From Streptomyces sp. NBC_00464 (GTDB taxonomy: Bacteria; Actinomycetota; Actinomycetes; Streptomycetales; Streptomycetaceae), in contig NZ_CP107899.1 in the NCBI RefSeq assembly GCF_036013915.1, positions 4,340,001 through 4,404,000 on the forward strand: a stretch of 64,000 nucleotides of DNA, written 5' to 3'. Position numbers and translations under genes: made by a program. Below the pieces are notes generated by a model, which worked only from the letters and a program-made list of their open reading frames with translations, had not been told where the DNA came from and did not search any database. This document shows positions 34,017 to 41,993 of the stretch, piece by piece (position 1 is the first letter of the stretch; each line of letters begins with the position of its first letter).

Positions 34017-35474
34017 ATGGCTTACGACGATCTTCGATCCCTCCTCCGGGCTCTGGAGCGCGAGGGCGAGCTCAAGCGCATCAAGGCCGAGGTCGACCCG
34101 TATCTGGAGGTCGGCGAGATCGTCGACCGGGTGAACAAGGCCGGCGGGCCGGCGCTGCTCTTCGAGAACGTCAAGGGCTCCTCGATGCCCCTGGCCATGA
34201 ACGTCTTCGGCACCGACAAGCGCCTCCTCAAGGCCCTCGGGCTGAAGTCCTACGCCGACATCAGCGACAAGATCGGCGGACTGCTCAAGCCCGAGCTGCC
34301 GCACGGCTTCGTCGGTGTCCGGGAGGCCTTCGGCAAGCTCGGCACGATGGTGCACGTACCGCCGAAGAAGGTGAAGAGCGAGAACGCCCCGGTCCAGGAG
34401 GTCGTCCTCACCGGCGACGACGTGGACCTGGACCAGCTGCCCGCGCTGTTCACCTGGCCCAAGGACGGCGGCTCCTTCTTCAACCTGGGGCTCACGCACA
34501 CCAAGCACCCCGAGACCGGCATCCGGAACCTGGGGCTCTACCGCCTCCAGCGTCACGACCGCCGCACCATCGGCATGCACTGGCAGATCCACAAGGACAG
34601 CCGCAACCACTACCAGGTCGCCGCCAAGCGCGGTGAGCGGCTGCCGGTCGCCATCGCCTTCGGCGCGCCGCCCGCCGTCACCTACGCCTCCACCGCCCCG
34701 CTGCCCGGGGACATCGACGAGTACCTCTTCGCCGGGTTCATCCAGGGCAAGCGCATCGAGATGGTCGACTGCAAGACCGTCCCGCTCCAGGTCCCGGCCA
34801 ACGCCGAGGTCGTCATCGAGGGCTGGCTGGAGCCCAGGGAGATGCTTCCCGAGGGGCCGTTCGGCGACCACACCGGCTTCTACACGCCGCAGGAACCGTT
34901 CCCCGCGCTGACCATCGACTGCGTGACCATGCGCAAGCGGCCGCTGCTCCAGTCCATCGTGGTCGGCCGGCCGCCGACCGAGGACGGTCCGCTGGGGCGG
35001 GCCACCGAGCGGTTCTTCCTGCCGCTGCTCAAGATCATCGTGCCGGACATCGTGGACTACCACCTGCCCGAGTCGGGCGGTTTCCACAACTGCGCGATCG
35101 TCTCGATCGACAAGAAGTACCCGAAGCACGCCCAGAAGGTGATGAGCGCGATCTGGGGCGCGCACATGATGTCGCTGACGAAGCTGATCGTCGTCGTGGA
35201 CTCCGACTGCGACGTCCACGATCTCCACGAGGTCGCGTGGCGGGCGCTCGGCAACACCGACTACGCACGCGACCTCACCGTCGCCGAGGGCCCCGTCGAC
35301 CATCTCGACCACGCCTCCTACCAGCAGTTCTGGGGCGGCAAGGCGGGCATCGACGCGACGAAGAAGTGGCCCGAGGAGGGCTACACCCGGGACGGGGGCT
35401 GGCCGGACATGGTCGAGTCCGACCCGGACACGGCGGCGAAGGTCGACCGCCGGTGGAAGGAATACGGACTGTGA
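34017..35474 (+). CDS. ubiD: UbiD family menaquinone-biosynthesis decarboxylase
   Basis: 485-residue decarboxylase that uses prenylated FMN made by UbiX. In the futalosine pathway it is expected to decarboxylate a prenylated dihydroxynaphthoate. The UbiD fold shows GGPALLFENVKG, NHYQVAAKRGERLPVAIAFG-type segment, and EGPFGDHTGFYT, which holds the acidic active-site residue. The ATG at 34017 is preceded by GATACT 7 nt away, with no ribosome-binding site, possibly leaderless. Translation is coupled to mqnP by a GTGA overlap. Confidence 0.92.
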   Translation: MAYDDLRSLLRALEREGELKRIKAEVDPYLEVGEIVDRVNKAGGPALLFENVKGSSMPLAMNVFGTDKRLLKALGLKSYADISDKIGGLLKPELPHGFVGVREAFGKLGTMVHVPPKKVKSENAPVQEVVLTGDDVDLDQLPALFTWPKDGGSFFNLGLTHTKHPETGIRNLGLYRLQRHDRRTIGMHWQIHKDSRNHYQVAAKRGERLPVAIAFGAPPAVTYASTAPLPGDIDEYLFAGFIQGKRIEMVDCKTVPLQVPANAEVVIEGWLEPREMLPEGPFGDHTGFYTPQEPFPALTIDCVTMRKRPLLQSIVVGRPPTEDGPLGRATERFFLPLLKIIVPDIVDYHLPESGGFHNCAIVSIDKKYPKHAQKVMSAIWGAHMMSLTKLIVVVDSDCDVHDLHEVAWRALGNTDYARDLTVAEGPVDHLDHASYQQFWGGKAGIDATKKWPEEGYTRDGGWPDMVESDPDTAAKVDRRWKEYGL

Positions 35475-36388
35475 GCGCCGCCGAAGCGACCCTGGGCTCC
35501 GGGCCCGCGCAACCGAACAGCAAGGTCAAGGCGTTCCTGCGGCTCGTGATGATCGAGCACTCGGTCTTCGCGCTGCCCTTCGCGTACATCGCCGCCCTGA
35601 CCGCGATGTTCGTCGAGGACGAGTCGATCCACTGGGTCACCCTGCTGCTCGTCACCGTGGCCATGGTCGGGCTGCGGACGTTCGCGATGGCCGCGAACCG
35701 GATCATCGACCGCGAGATCGACGCCCGCAATCCGCGTACCGCCAACCGCGAGCTGGTGACCGGTGCGGTGTCGGTGAAGTCGGCGTGGACGGGTGCGCTC
35801 GTGGCCGTAGTCGTGTTCCTCGGGGCGGCGGCTCTGCTGAACCCGCTCTGTCTGGCGCTGGCACCGCTCGCCGTGATCCCGATGGTCGTCTACCCGTACG
35901 GCAAGCGGTTCACGAACTACCCGCACGCGATCCTGGGCATCGCCCAGGCCATGGGGCCCATCGGCGCCTGGCTCGCGGTGACGGGCAGCTGGTCGTGGGA
36001 CGCGGTGATCCTGGGTCTCGCCGTCGGCGTCTGGATCGGCGGCTTCGACCTGATCTTCGCCTGCCAGGACGTGCAGGCCGACCGCGCCCACGGGGTGCTG
36101 TCCGTCCCGGCGCGCTTCGGTGTGCCGGCGGCGCTGTGGGGGGCGCGGGTCTGTCACGCGGTGACGACGGGCCTGCTGGTCTGGTTCGGTCTGGCCACGG
36201 AGGCCGGGCTCTTCTACTGGATCGGCATGGTGATCGTCGCGGTGGCCTTCGTGTACGAGCACCGGGTGGTGCGGCCGCACGATCTGTCGCGGCTGAACCG
36301 GGCGTTCTTCCAGGTCAACGGGTTCATCGGGATCGCGCTGTTCGCGTGCGCGCTGCTGGACCTGCTGGTGCGCGGCCTGACGGTGTAG
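35471..36388 (+). CDS. mqnP: UbiA-like prenyltransferase of the futalosine pathway
   Basis: 305 residues with eight or nine helices. The two Asp-rich sites are NRIIDREIDARN and CQDVQADRAHG, which bind Mg-polyprenyl diphosphate. It prenylates 1,4-dihydroxy-6-naphthoate. The GTG at 35471 overlaps the ubiD stop. A separate ubiX follows 64 bp downstream; this order is the conserved Streptomyces one. Confidence 0.93.
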   Translation: MSAAEATLGSGPAQPNSKVKAFLRLVMIEHSVFALPFAYIAALTAMFVEDESIHWVTLLLVTVAMVGLRTFAMAANRIIDREIDARNPRTANRELVTGAVSVKSAWTGALVAVVVFLGAAALLNPLCLALAPLAVIPMVVYPYGKRFTNYPHAILGIAQAMGPIGAWLAVTGSWSWDAVILGLAVGVWIGGFDLIFACQDVQADRAHGVLSVPARFGVPAALWGARVCHAVTTGLLVWFGLATEAGLFYWIGMVIVAVAFVYEHRVVRPHDLSRLNRAFFQVNGFIGIALFACALLDLLVRGLTV

Positions 36389-36452
36389 TACCCGTCGCGG
36401 GTCCGAACTCCTGACGCGCCCGCGCTGTGGCGTGCCGGATAGGCTCGGGGGT

Positions 36453-37136
36453 GTGGATTCCGGGACTTCAGTGAGTCAGCAGCGGCGAGAGCCTTGGATT
36501 GTCGGGGTTTCGGGCGCTTCGGGCACCCCATTCGCCGCTGCCGTGCTGCGCGGTCTGCTGGCCGCGGGGGAGAGCGTCGATCTGGTGGTGAGCCGGGCCT
36601 CGCGCCTCACGCTGCTGGACGAGACGGGGATCGCGTTCCGCGACGCGCACTGGCAGGAGGATCTGCGCAGCTGGCTGGCGCGGGGGGCGGACGGGAAGCC
36701 GCACACCTTCGATGTGGATGTGTCCGGTGTACGGCACTGGGCGGCCGGCGATCTGGCCGCGGGGCCGTCCTCGGGGTCGTATCCGGCGAAGGGGATGCTG
36801 ATCGTGCCCGCGTCCACGGCGTGCGTGGCCGGGGTGGCGCTCGGGCTCTCGAAGGATCTGCTGCAGCGGGCCGCGAGCGTGACGCTCAAGGAGCGGCGGA
36901 AGCTGGTCGTCGCGGTGCGCGAGACGCCGCTGAACGGTCAGACGCTGAAGCACATGGTGACCCTGGACGAGGCGGGCGCGGTCGTGCTGCCCGCCTCTCC
37001 GGCGTTCTACGCGGGTGCGACGCATATCCAGGATCTGGTGGATTTCGTCGCGGGGCGGGTGCTGGACGCGGCAGGGGTGCCGCACCTGCTGTACCGCCGC
37101 TGGGAGGGAGAGCTCGGTGGTGGCTCTCCCGGCTGA
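36453..37136 (+). CDS. ubiX: UbiX-type flavin prenyltransferase
   Basis: 227 residues. GVSGASGTPFAAAVLRGLL is the flavoprotein P-loop; VVSRASRLTLL, VPASTACVAGVALG and VVAVRETPLN (the R-E-T/P motif) complete the UbiX pattern. It makes prenyl-FMN for UbiD. The GTG at 36453 is preceded by GGATAGGCT with TAGGCT ending 8 nt before it, a possible leaderless start; the GTG at 36471 is the other choice. Confidence 0.9.
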   Translation: MDSGTSVSQQRREPWIVGVSGASGTPFAAAVLRGLLAAGESVDLVVSRASRLTLLDETGIAFRDAHWQEDLRSWLARGADGKPHTFDVDVSGVRHWAAGDLAAGPSSGSYPAKGMLIVPASTACVAGVALGLSKDLLQRAASVTLKERRKLVVAVRETPLNGQTLKHMVTLDEAGAVVLPASPAFYAGATHIQDLVDFVAGRVLDAAGVPHLLYRRWEGELGGGSPG

Positions 37137-37146
37137 TCCGGTGGGG

Positions 37147-37281
37147 TCAGCGCTTCTTGGGAGTGCGCGGGTTGCGGGTCTTGTCGACCCGGTGGGCCGC
37201 GGCGGGCTGGTGGGCACGCGAGCGGTTGGCCAGGTCCTGCAGCTCGCGCATCCGGGCGTAGGCCATCTCGATCGTGTACAC
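37147..37281 (-). CDS. Conserved 44-residue protein
   Basis: A short basic protein beginning MYTIEMAYARMRELQD and continuing LANRSRAHQ to an Arg/Lys-rich tail ending NPRTPKKR. AGGAG lies 10 nt before the GTG at 37281. Similar proteins of this size, recalled from other Streptomyces, sit between menaquinone genes and an Lrp regulator. An amphipathic N-terminal helix is likely. Function unknown. It faces ubiX and diverges from the Lrp gene. Confidence 0.65.
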   Translation of the reverse strand: MYTIEMAYARMRELQDLANRSRAHQPAAAHRVDKTRNPRTPKKR

Positions 37282-37319
37282 GGTGTATCCACTCCTGAAG
37301 ATTCGAAAGCATTTTTTGG

Positions 37320-37354
37320 AAATCTGGAAAGATTTGCAGGCTGTGAAGCCTGCA
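37320..37354. promoter_or_regulatory. Two adjacent dyads in the Lrp gene's control region
   Basis: AAATCTGGAAAGATTT (37320-37335, perfect 6-bp arms) and TGCAGGCTGTGAAGCCTGCA (37335-37354, perfect 8-bp arms) lie next to each other in an A/T-rich region between the divergent 44-residue gene and the Lrp gene. Candidate Lrp or auto-operator sites. Confidence 0.5.
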
Positions 37355-37413
37355 TGCCTTAGATTCTACACATAGACTCGCGGTACTGCTGAACAATGGA
37401 AGGTTTCAGTCAC

Positions 37414-37869
37414 ATGGACGCGGTGGACAGGCAGCTCATTCAGGCCCTCAGGGAGAACGGCAGGGCCTCGTACGCCGAGCTGGGACGGCTCGTCGGGCTC
37501 TCCGGGCCCAGCGTCACCGACCGCATCAACCGGCTGGAAACCGCCGGTGTCATCACCGGCTACCGCGCCACCGTCGACGCCGCCTCGCTCGGCCTCGGGG
37601 TCACGGCCCTGATCGGCATCTCGCTCTCCGACGCCGCCGACCACGAGGACGTGGCGCGCCGGCTGAAGGACCTCGCCGAGATCGAGGACGCCTGGTTCAT
37701 CGCGGGCGACGACTCCTACATGCTCAAGGTCCGGGTCGGTGACGTGGACGGACTGGAGAAGACCATCCGCCGGCTCAGCGGCACCAAGGGTGTCTCGCGC
37801 ACGCGTACGACGATCGTGCTCTCGACGAAGTGGGAGAACCGGGTCGGAGACCTCCCCGAAGAGAGCTAG
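37414..37869 (+). CDS. Lrp/AsnC family transcriptional regulator
   Basis: 151 residues. The N-terminal HTH DRQLIQALRENGRASYAELGRLVGLSGPSVTDRI-type region and the C-terminal RAM domain (VTALIGISLSD, VGDVDGLEKTIRRL) fit Lrp proteins with an amino-acid-like ligand. The ATG at 37414 has GGAAGG 10 nt upstream; the ATG at 37396 has none. It is 51 bp before mqnE in the same direction and may control it or the divergent small gene. The ligand is unknown. Confidence 0.88.
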   Translation: MDAVDRQLIQALRENGRASYAELGRLVGLSGPSVTDRINRLETAGVITGYRATVDAASLGLGVTALIGISLSDAADHEDVARRLKDLAEIEDAWFIAGDDSYMLKVRVGDVDGLEKTIRRLSGTKGVSRTRTTIVLSTKWENRVGDLPEES

Positions 37870-37919
37870 GCGTACGGTGATCTGAAGTCTGTTACAGAGA
37901 GAAAATGGGAGGCGCCCTA

Positions 37920-39083
37920 GTGGACGCGGGACTCAAGCGCGAGCTGGAGCAGAAGGTCCGGGACGGCGAGCGGCTGTCCCGCGAGGACGGGATCGCGCTC
38001 TACGAGTCCGACGACCTGGCCTGGCTGGGCGGGCTGGCCCACGAGGTGCGTACGCGCAAGAACGGCGACGTCGTTCACTTCAACGTCAACCGTCACCTCA
38101 ACATGACCAACGTGTGCACCGCCTCGTGCGCGTACTGCTCCTTCCAGCGCAAGCCGGGGGAGAAGGACGCGTACACGATGCGCATCGAGGAGGCCGTCCG
38201 CCTCGCGAAGGCGATGGAGGGCGAGAGCCTCACCGAGCTGCACATCGTCAACGGGCTGCACCCCACCCTGCCGTGGCGCTACTACCCGCGTTCGCTGAGC
38301 GCGCTGAAGGAAGCGCTGCCGGAGGTCTCCCTCAAGGCGTTCACCGCCACCGAGATCCACCACTTCGAGACCATCTCCGGTCTCTCCGCCTCCGAGATCC
38401 TCGACGAGCTCATCGAGGCCGGTCTGGAGTCGCTGACCGGCGGCGGTGCGGAGATCTTCGACTGGGAGGTCCGTCAGCACATCGTCGACCACGCCACCCA
38501 CTGGGAGGACTGGTCGCGCATCCACCGGCTCGCGCACGAGAAGGGTCTCAAGACCCCGGCGACGATGCTGTACGGGCACATCGAGGAGCCCCGTCACCGC
38601 GTCGACCACGTGCTGCGGCTGCGTGAGCTGCAGGACGAGACCGGCGGTTTCCAGGTCTTCATCCCGCTGCGCTACCAGCACGACTTCGTGGACATGAAGG
38701 ACGGCAAGGTCCGCAACAAGCTCCAGGCGCGGACGACGATGGCGACCGGCGCCGAGGCGCTGAAGACCTTCGCGGTCTCCCGGCTGCTGTTCGACAACGT
38801 TCCGCACGTCAAGGTCTTCTGGGTGATGCACGGCGTGCAGACCGCCCAGCTGGCGCTCCAGCACGGCGCGGACGACATGGACGGCTCGGTCGTCGAGTAC
38901 AAGATCACGCACGACGCGGACAACTACGGCACGCCGAACAAGCTGGGCCGTGAGGATCTGCTGGACCTGATCCGCGACGCCGGTTTCCGGCCCGTGGAGC
39001 GCAACACCCGGTACGAGATCATCCGCGAGTACCCGGGCCCGGACGCGGACCGGCGCGAGTCGCCGCAGCCGATGCGGGTCTGA
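37920..39083 (+). CDS. mqnE: Aminofutalosine synthase MqnE
   Basis: 387-residue radical-SAM enzyme that makes aminofutalosine from 3-(1-carboxyvinyloxy)benzoate and SAM, early in the futalosine menaquinone pathway. The cluster cysteines are Cys66, Cys70 and Cys73 in NVCTASCAYCSF. LTELHIVNGLHPTLPW and SLTGGGAEIFDWEVR are family blocks. The GTG at 37920 with GGGAGG upstream gives MDAGLKREL as in S. coelicolor; the ATG at 37905 would add five residues. Confidence 0.95.
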   Translation: MDAGLKRELEQKVRDGERLSREDGIALYESDDLAWLGGLAHEVRTRKNGDVVHFNVNRHLNMTNVCTASCAYCSFQRKPGEKDAYTMRIEEAVRLAKAMEGESLTELHIVNGLHPTLPWRYYPRSLSALKEALPEVSLKAFTATEIHHFETISGLSASEILDELIEAGLESLTGGGAEIFDWEVRQHIVDHATHWEDWSRIHRLAHEKGLKTPATMLYGHIEEPRHRVDHVLRLRELQDETGGFQVFIPLRYQHDFVDMKDGKVRNKLQARTTMATGAEALKTFAVSRLLFDNVPHVKVFWVMHGVQTAQLALQHGADDMDGSVVEYKITHDADNYGTPNKLGREDLLDLIRDAGFRPVERNTRYEIIREYPGPDADRRESPQPMRV

Positions 39084-39117
39084 ACCGGCGCGCGCCCCGT
39101 CGCGCGCACCGCTGTAC

Positions 39118-39152
39118 GAAAGCTCCGGCCGCCGTCCCCGGCCGGAGCTTTC
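39118..39152 (+). terminator. Hairpin after mqnE
   Basis: Perfect 14-bp stem (39118-39131 with 39139-39152, GAAAGCTCCGGCCG arm) with a 7-nt loop, followed by a short T-containing run. Confidence 0.82.
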
Positions 39153-39170
39153 TCGCGTTTCGGACGGTGG

Positions 39171-39205
39171 TTGAGCCGACGGGCCGTAATGGTTAATCTG
39201 CGCCT
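39171..39205 (+). promoter_or_regulatory. Vegetative-type promoter of a leaderless GNAT gene
   Basis: TTGAGC (39171-39176), 17-bp spacer, TAATCT (39194-39199), then 6 nt to the ATG at 39206. No ribosome-binding site follows, so transcription probably starts at the start codon. Confidence 0.65.
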
Positions 39206-39730
39206 ATGGCGCTTACATTTGAACTGGATCCCACGTTCGACCCGTCCGTCCGGGACGGCATAGCCGCGCTCTGGGCCGATGTGTCCAACGCGGGCGGGGC
39301 GGTGGGCTTCGTACCGCCGGTCACGGCCGAGGACGTCCGGCCCGAGCTGGTCAAGCACCTGGTCGCGATGGCCGAGGAGCGGACCCGGCTGCTCGTCGGC
39401 TACGACGAGGACGGCACCATCGCCGCCACGGCCTTCCTCACCCACAACGCACACCGGCTGATGAGGCACTGGCTCTGGATCTACACCGTCATGGTCCACC
39501 CCCGGCACCAGGGCCGCGGCTACGGACGCGATCTGATGGCCGCGGCAGCCGACGCCGCGCGCACCATCGACGGCATCGAGGCGATCCGGCTCACCTGCCG
39601 CGGCGGCACCGGCGCCGACCGCTTCTACGGCGCCTGCGGTTACAAGGAGGTCGGACGGGTGCCGGGAGCGATCCGGGTGGCCGAGGGCGACGACCGCGAC
39701 GACGTCATCATGCTGCTGCCGCTTCGCTGA
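39206..39730 (+). CDS. GNAT family N-acetyltransferase
   Basis: 174 residues. IYTVMVHPRHQGRGYGRDLMAAA holds the Q/R-x-x-G-x-G acetyl-CoA loop (HQGRGYG), and TCRGGTGADRFYGACGYKEVGRV the late strand. The N-terminal ~55 residues are an extra module unlike a plain GNAT. Substrate unknown. It has its own leaderless promoter. Confidence 0.88.
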   Translation: MALTFELDPTFDPSVRDGIAALWADVSNAGGAVGFVPPVTAEDVRPELVKHLVAMAEERTRLLVGYDEDGTIAATAFLTHNAHRLMRHWLWIYTVMVHPRHQGRGYGRDLMAAAADAARTIDGIEAIRLTCRGGTGADRFYGACGYKEVGRVPGAIRVAEGDDRDDVIMLLPLR

Positions 39731-39844
39731 GAAGGCCTGCCGGGCCCGCCTGGCACGCGTGGGACGCAGCCCTCCGAACTGATCGATTGTGGGGCATGCT
39801 TCACTGGTCGGGCAGGACTGTCGTACGTAGAGAGAAGGCCAGCT

Positions 39845-40141
39845 GTGTCCGCTGCCAAGCCGAGCGCAACCGTCCGGTACACCGCGATGCGTCTGAGCAT
39901 CTTCGTCGGCTGCCTCGTCGTCGCCGCCATCGCCGTCAACTTCGGGCTCATCCCCTCCGGCGCCGGGGGATCCAACGTCGTCTGGGTCGTCCTGCTCGCG
40001 CTGGTGCTCTCCGCGCCGCTCAGCTACGTACTCCTGCGCAAGCAGCGTGACGAGATGTCCGAGCAGATCGTGTCCTCGGTCGACCGCGCCAAGGCCCGCC
40101 TCGAATCGAACCGCACGCGCGAGGACAGCGTCACCCAGTAG
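39845..40141 (+). CDS. DUF4229 membrane protein
   Basis: 98 residues, GTG start with GAGAGAAGG upstream. Two helices (MRLSIFVGCLVVAAIAVNFGL and VVWVVLLALVLSAPLSYVLL) and a charged C-terminal helix (KQRDEMSEQIVSSVDRAKARLE) match DUF4229. Function unknown; a terminator-like hairpin follows. Confidence 0.85.
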   Translation: MSAAKPSATVRYTAMRLSIFVGCLVVAAIAVNFGLIPSGAGGSNVVWVVLLALVLSAPLSYVLLRKQRDEMSEQIVSSVDRAKARLESNRTREDSVTQ

Positions 40142-40202
40142 TGATTCGGTGAGGGCAGAGTAAGGAACTTGTAAGCTTCCTCACACCCGCCCTCATTCTC
40201 TT

Positions 40203-40247
40203 CGAAACCCCGGCACCGGAGCGACCGCTCCTGTACTGGGGTTTTCG
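40203..40247 (+). terminator. Imperfect hairpin after the DUF4229 gene
   Basis: CGAAACCCCGGCACCGGAGCG and the facing GCTCCTGTACTGGGGTTTTCG pair with a few internal mismatches around ACC; the right arm ends in TTTTCG. Confidence 0.6.
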
Positions 40248-40323
40248 CGTTCCCGGGACGGGTGTTGGCCGTCGACGGTCCGGATCGCGGGCCCGTCGAA
40301 CGCCCTGGGACCCCAAAGAAGAC

Positions 40324-40355
40324 CTTTGAGGTTCTCAAAGTTCAAGTGTTAACGT
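40324..40355 (+). promoter_or_regulatory. Promoter of the leader peptide with an overlapping palindrome
   Basis: CTTTGAGGTTCTCAAAG (40324-40340) has 7-bp inverted arms. The -35 TTGAGG (40326-40331) lies inside it, an 18-bp spacer follows, and the -10 TAACGT (40350-40355) is 7 nt before the ATG at 40363. This suggests a leaderless mRNA controlled by a regulator binding the palindrome. Confidence 0.6.
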
Positions 40356-40362
40356 GTTCGAC

Positions 40363-40470
40363 ATGAAGACAGCTGTGCGCCTCAGTCCTGCCACGAGCAT
40401 CCCGCTCGTGGAGCGCCTGCATGTCGATCTCTGCCGCTGTATGTCCGCGGTCTGTTGCCGCAACGTCTGA
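40363..40470 (+). CDS. Cysteine-rich leader peptide
   Basis: 35 residues, ATG to TGA, too short for routine gene calling. The C-terminal part reads RLHVDLCRCMSAVCCRNV: four cysteines including a CC pair. The HVDLCR-x-SA-x-C pattern is that of the actinobacterial leader peptides upstream of sulfur and cysteine genes. Cysteine-responsive attenuation by such uORFs has been reported in mycobacteria. It sits 104 nt before the symporter start, with a GC-rich stem between. A regulatory role as a translational sensor of Cys-tRNA is inferred. Confidence 0.75.
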   Translation: MKTAVRLSPATSIPLVERLHVDLCRCMSAVCCRNV

Positions 40471-40485
40471 TACCGGCATCATGCA

Positions 40486-40513
40486 GCGGCGCCGCCCCTG
40501 ACGCGGGCGCCGC
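40486..40513 (+). promoter_or_regulatory. Stem-loop between leader peptide and symporter
   Basis: GCGGCGCC (40486-40493) pairs perfectly with GGCGCCGC (40506-40513) across a 12-nt loop, 15 nt after the leader stop. It could be the attenuator or a structure that hides the symporter's ribosome-binding site at 40563-40567. Confidence 0.5.
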
Positions 40514-40574
40514 ACCCCCGTCCCCCCCCGCACCGTCCCCGTGCGTCCCGATGCGTCACATCTGGAGTGTGTCC

Positions 40575-41921
40575 GTGTCCGCGAACCCCGCGTCCGCCAC
40601 CACCGCTGAGCCCTCCGGCTCCGGTTTCCGCATACCCAAGGTCCCGTTCTGGGCCCAGATCGTCGCCGGTCTCGTCCTCGGCGTCCTGCTCGGCTGGCTC
40701 ACCCGCAGCTATGACATCGAGTGGCTCTACACCACGCTCGACAAGATCGGCCACATCTTCGTCCAGCTGCTGAAGCTGGCCGTCGCGCCCCTCGTCTTCT
40801 TCGCGATCCTGGTGTCGATCACCAACCTGCGCAAGGTCAACAACGCCGCCCGGCTGGCCGGCCGCACCGTCCTCTGGTTCATGATCACCTCGCTGATCGC
40901 GGTCGCCATCGGCCTCGCGATCGGCCTGATCACCAACCCGGGCTCCGGCACCGGCCTCACGCCGAAGGACGGCAAGCTCCCGGAGCACGCGGGCTCCTGG
41001 CTCGACTTCCTGACCGGCATCGTGCCGAGCGATGTGATCACGCCGTTCACCGAGCTGAACGTGCTCCAGATCGTCTTCATGGCCGCCGTCGCCGGCATCG
41101 CCGCGCTGAAGCTCGGCGAGAAGGCCCAGCCGATCCTCACCCTCAGCGAGTCGATCCTGGAGCTCCTCCAGAAGGCCCTGTGGTGGGTCATCCGCCTCGC
41201 CCCGCTCGGCACCGTCGGCCTCATCGGCTACGCGATCGCCGACTACGGCTGGGACCTGATCGGCAAGTACGCGACGTTCACCGCCGACGTCTACATCGGC
41301 TGCGCCCTGGTGATGTTCGGCGTCTACCCGCTGCTGCTCGCCACCGTCGCCAAGGTCAGCCCGCTCCAGTTCTTCAAGGGCGCCTGGCCCGCGATCCAGC
41401 TGGCCTTCGTCTCCCGCTCCTCCGTCGGCACCATGCCGGTCACCCAGAAGGTCACCGAGCGCCTCGGCGTCCCGAAGGAGTACGCCTCCTTCGCGGTCCC
41501 GTTCGGTGCGACGACCAAGATGGACGGCTGCGCCGCGATCTACCCGGCGCTCGCCGCGATCTTCATCGCGCAGATCTTCGACGTGCAGCTGGGTGTCGGT
41601 GACTACATCCTCATCGCGTTCGTCTCGGTGATCGGTTCGGCGGCCACCGCCGGTCTGACCGGCGCCACGGTCATGCTGACCCTGACGCTGTCGACGCTGG
41701 GTCTCCCGCTGGAGGGTGTCGGCCTGCTGATGGCCATCGACCCGATCCTGGATATGATGCGAACCGCCACGAACGTGGCAGGTCAGGCGTTGATCCCGGT
41801 GATCGTCGCAGCCCGCGAGAAGATCCTCGACCACGACGCGTACAACTCGGCCTCGGCCTCCCCGGTCGACGACTTCGAGGTGCACGACGCCGAGCCGGAG
41901 CGGGTGGCGGTCGCCGCGTAA
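40575..41921 (+). CDS. Dicarboxylate/amino-acid:cation symporter (DAACS family)
   Basis: 448 residues, about eight helices plus re-entrant loops. SRSSVGTMPVTQKV is the serine-rich HP1 loop and TTKMDGCAAIYPALAAIF the TM7 motif (NMDGT-like, here TKMDGC); DPILDMMRTATNVAGQAL is the DPxxDMxRT substrate site. Family members carry C4-dicarboxylates, glutamate or cystine (TcyP). The upstream Cys leader favours cystine or another sulfur solute, but the substrate is an inference. The GTG at 40575 has TGGAG 7 nt upstream; earlier in-frame starts lack spacing. Confidence 0.88.
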   Translation: MSANPASATTAEPSGSGFRIPKVPFWAQIVAGLVLGVLLGWLTRSYDIEWLYTTLDKIGHIFVQLLKLAVAPLVFFAILVSITNLRKVNNAARLAGRTVLWFMITSLIAVAIGLAIGLITNPGSGTGLTPKDGKLPEHAGSWLDFLTGIVPSDVITPFTELNVLQIVFMAAVAGIAALKLGEKAQPILTLSESILELLQKALWWVIRLAPLGTVGLIGYAIADYGWDLIGKYATFTADVYIGCALVMFGVYPLLLATVAKVSPLQFFKGAWPAIQLAFVSRSSVGTMPVTQKVTERLGVPKEYASFAVPFGATTKMDGCAAIYPALAAIFIAQIFDVQLGVGDYILIAFVSVIGSAATAGLTGATVMLTLTLSTLGLPLEGVGLLMAIDPILDMMRTATNVAGQALIPVIVAAREKILDHDAYNSASASPVDDFEVHDAEPERVAVAA

Positions 41922-41940
41922 CCCGCACGCACGATCCTCC

Positions 41941-41976
41941 GGAGCGCCCCCGGTCCCGCTGGACCGGGGGCGCTCC
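41941..41976. terminator. Bidirectional hairpin after the symporter
   Basis: Perfect 16-bp stem (41941-41956 with 41961-41976) and CGCT loop between the symporter and the convergent hydrolase. Confidence 0.87.
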
Positions 41977-41993
41977 TGTGCGTGGCGGGGCCG

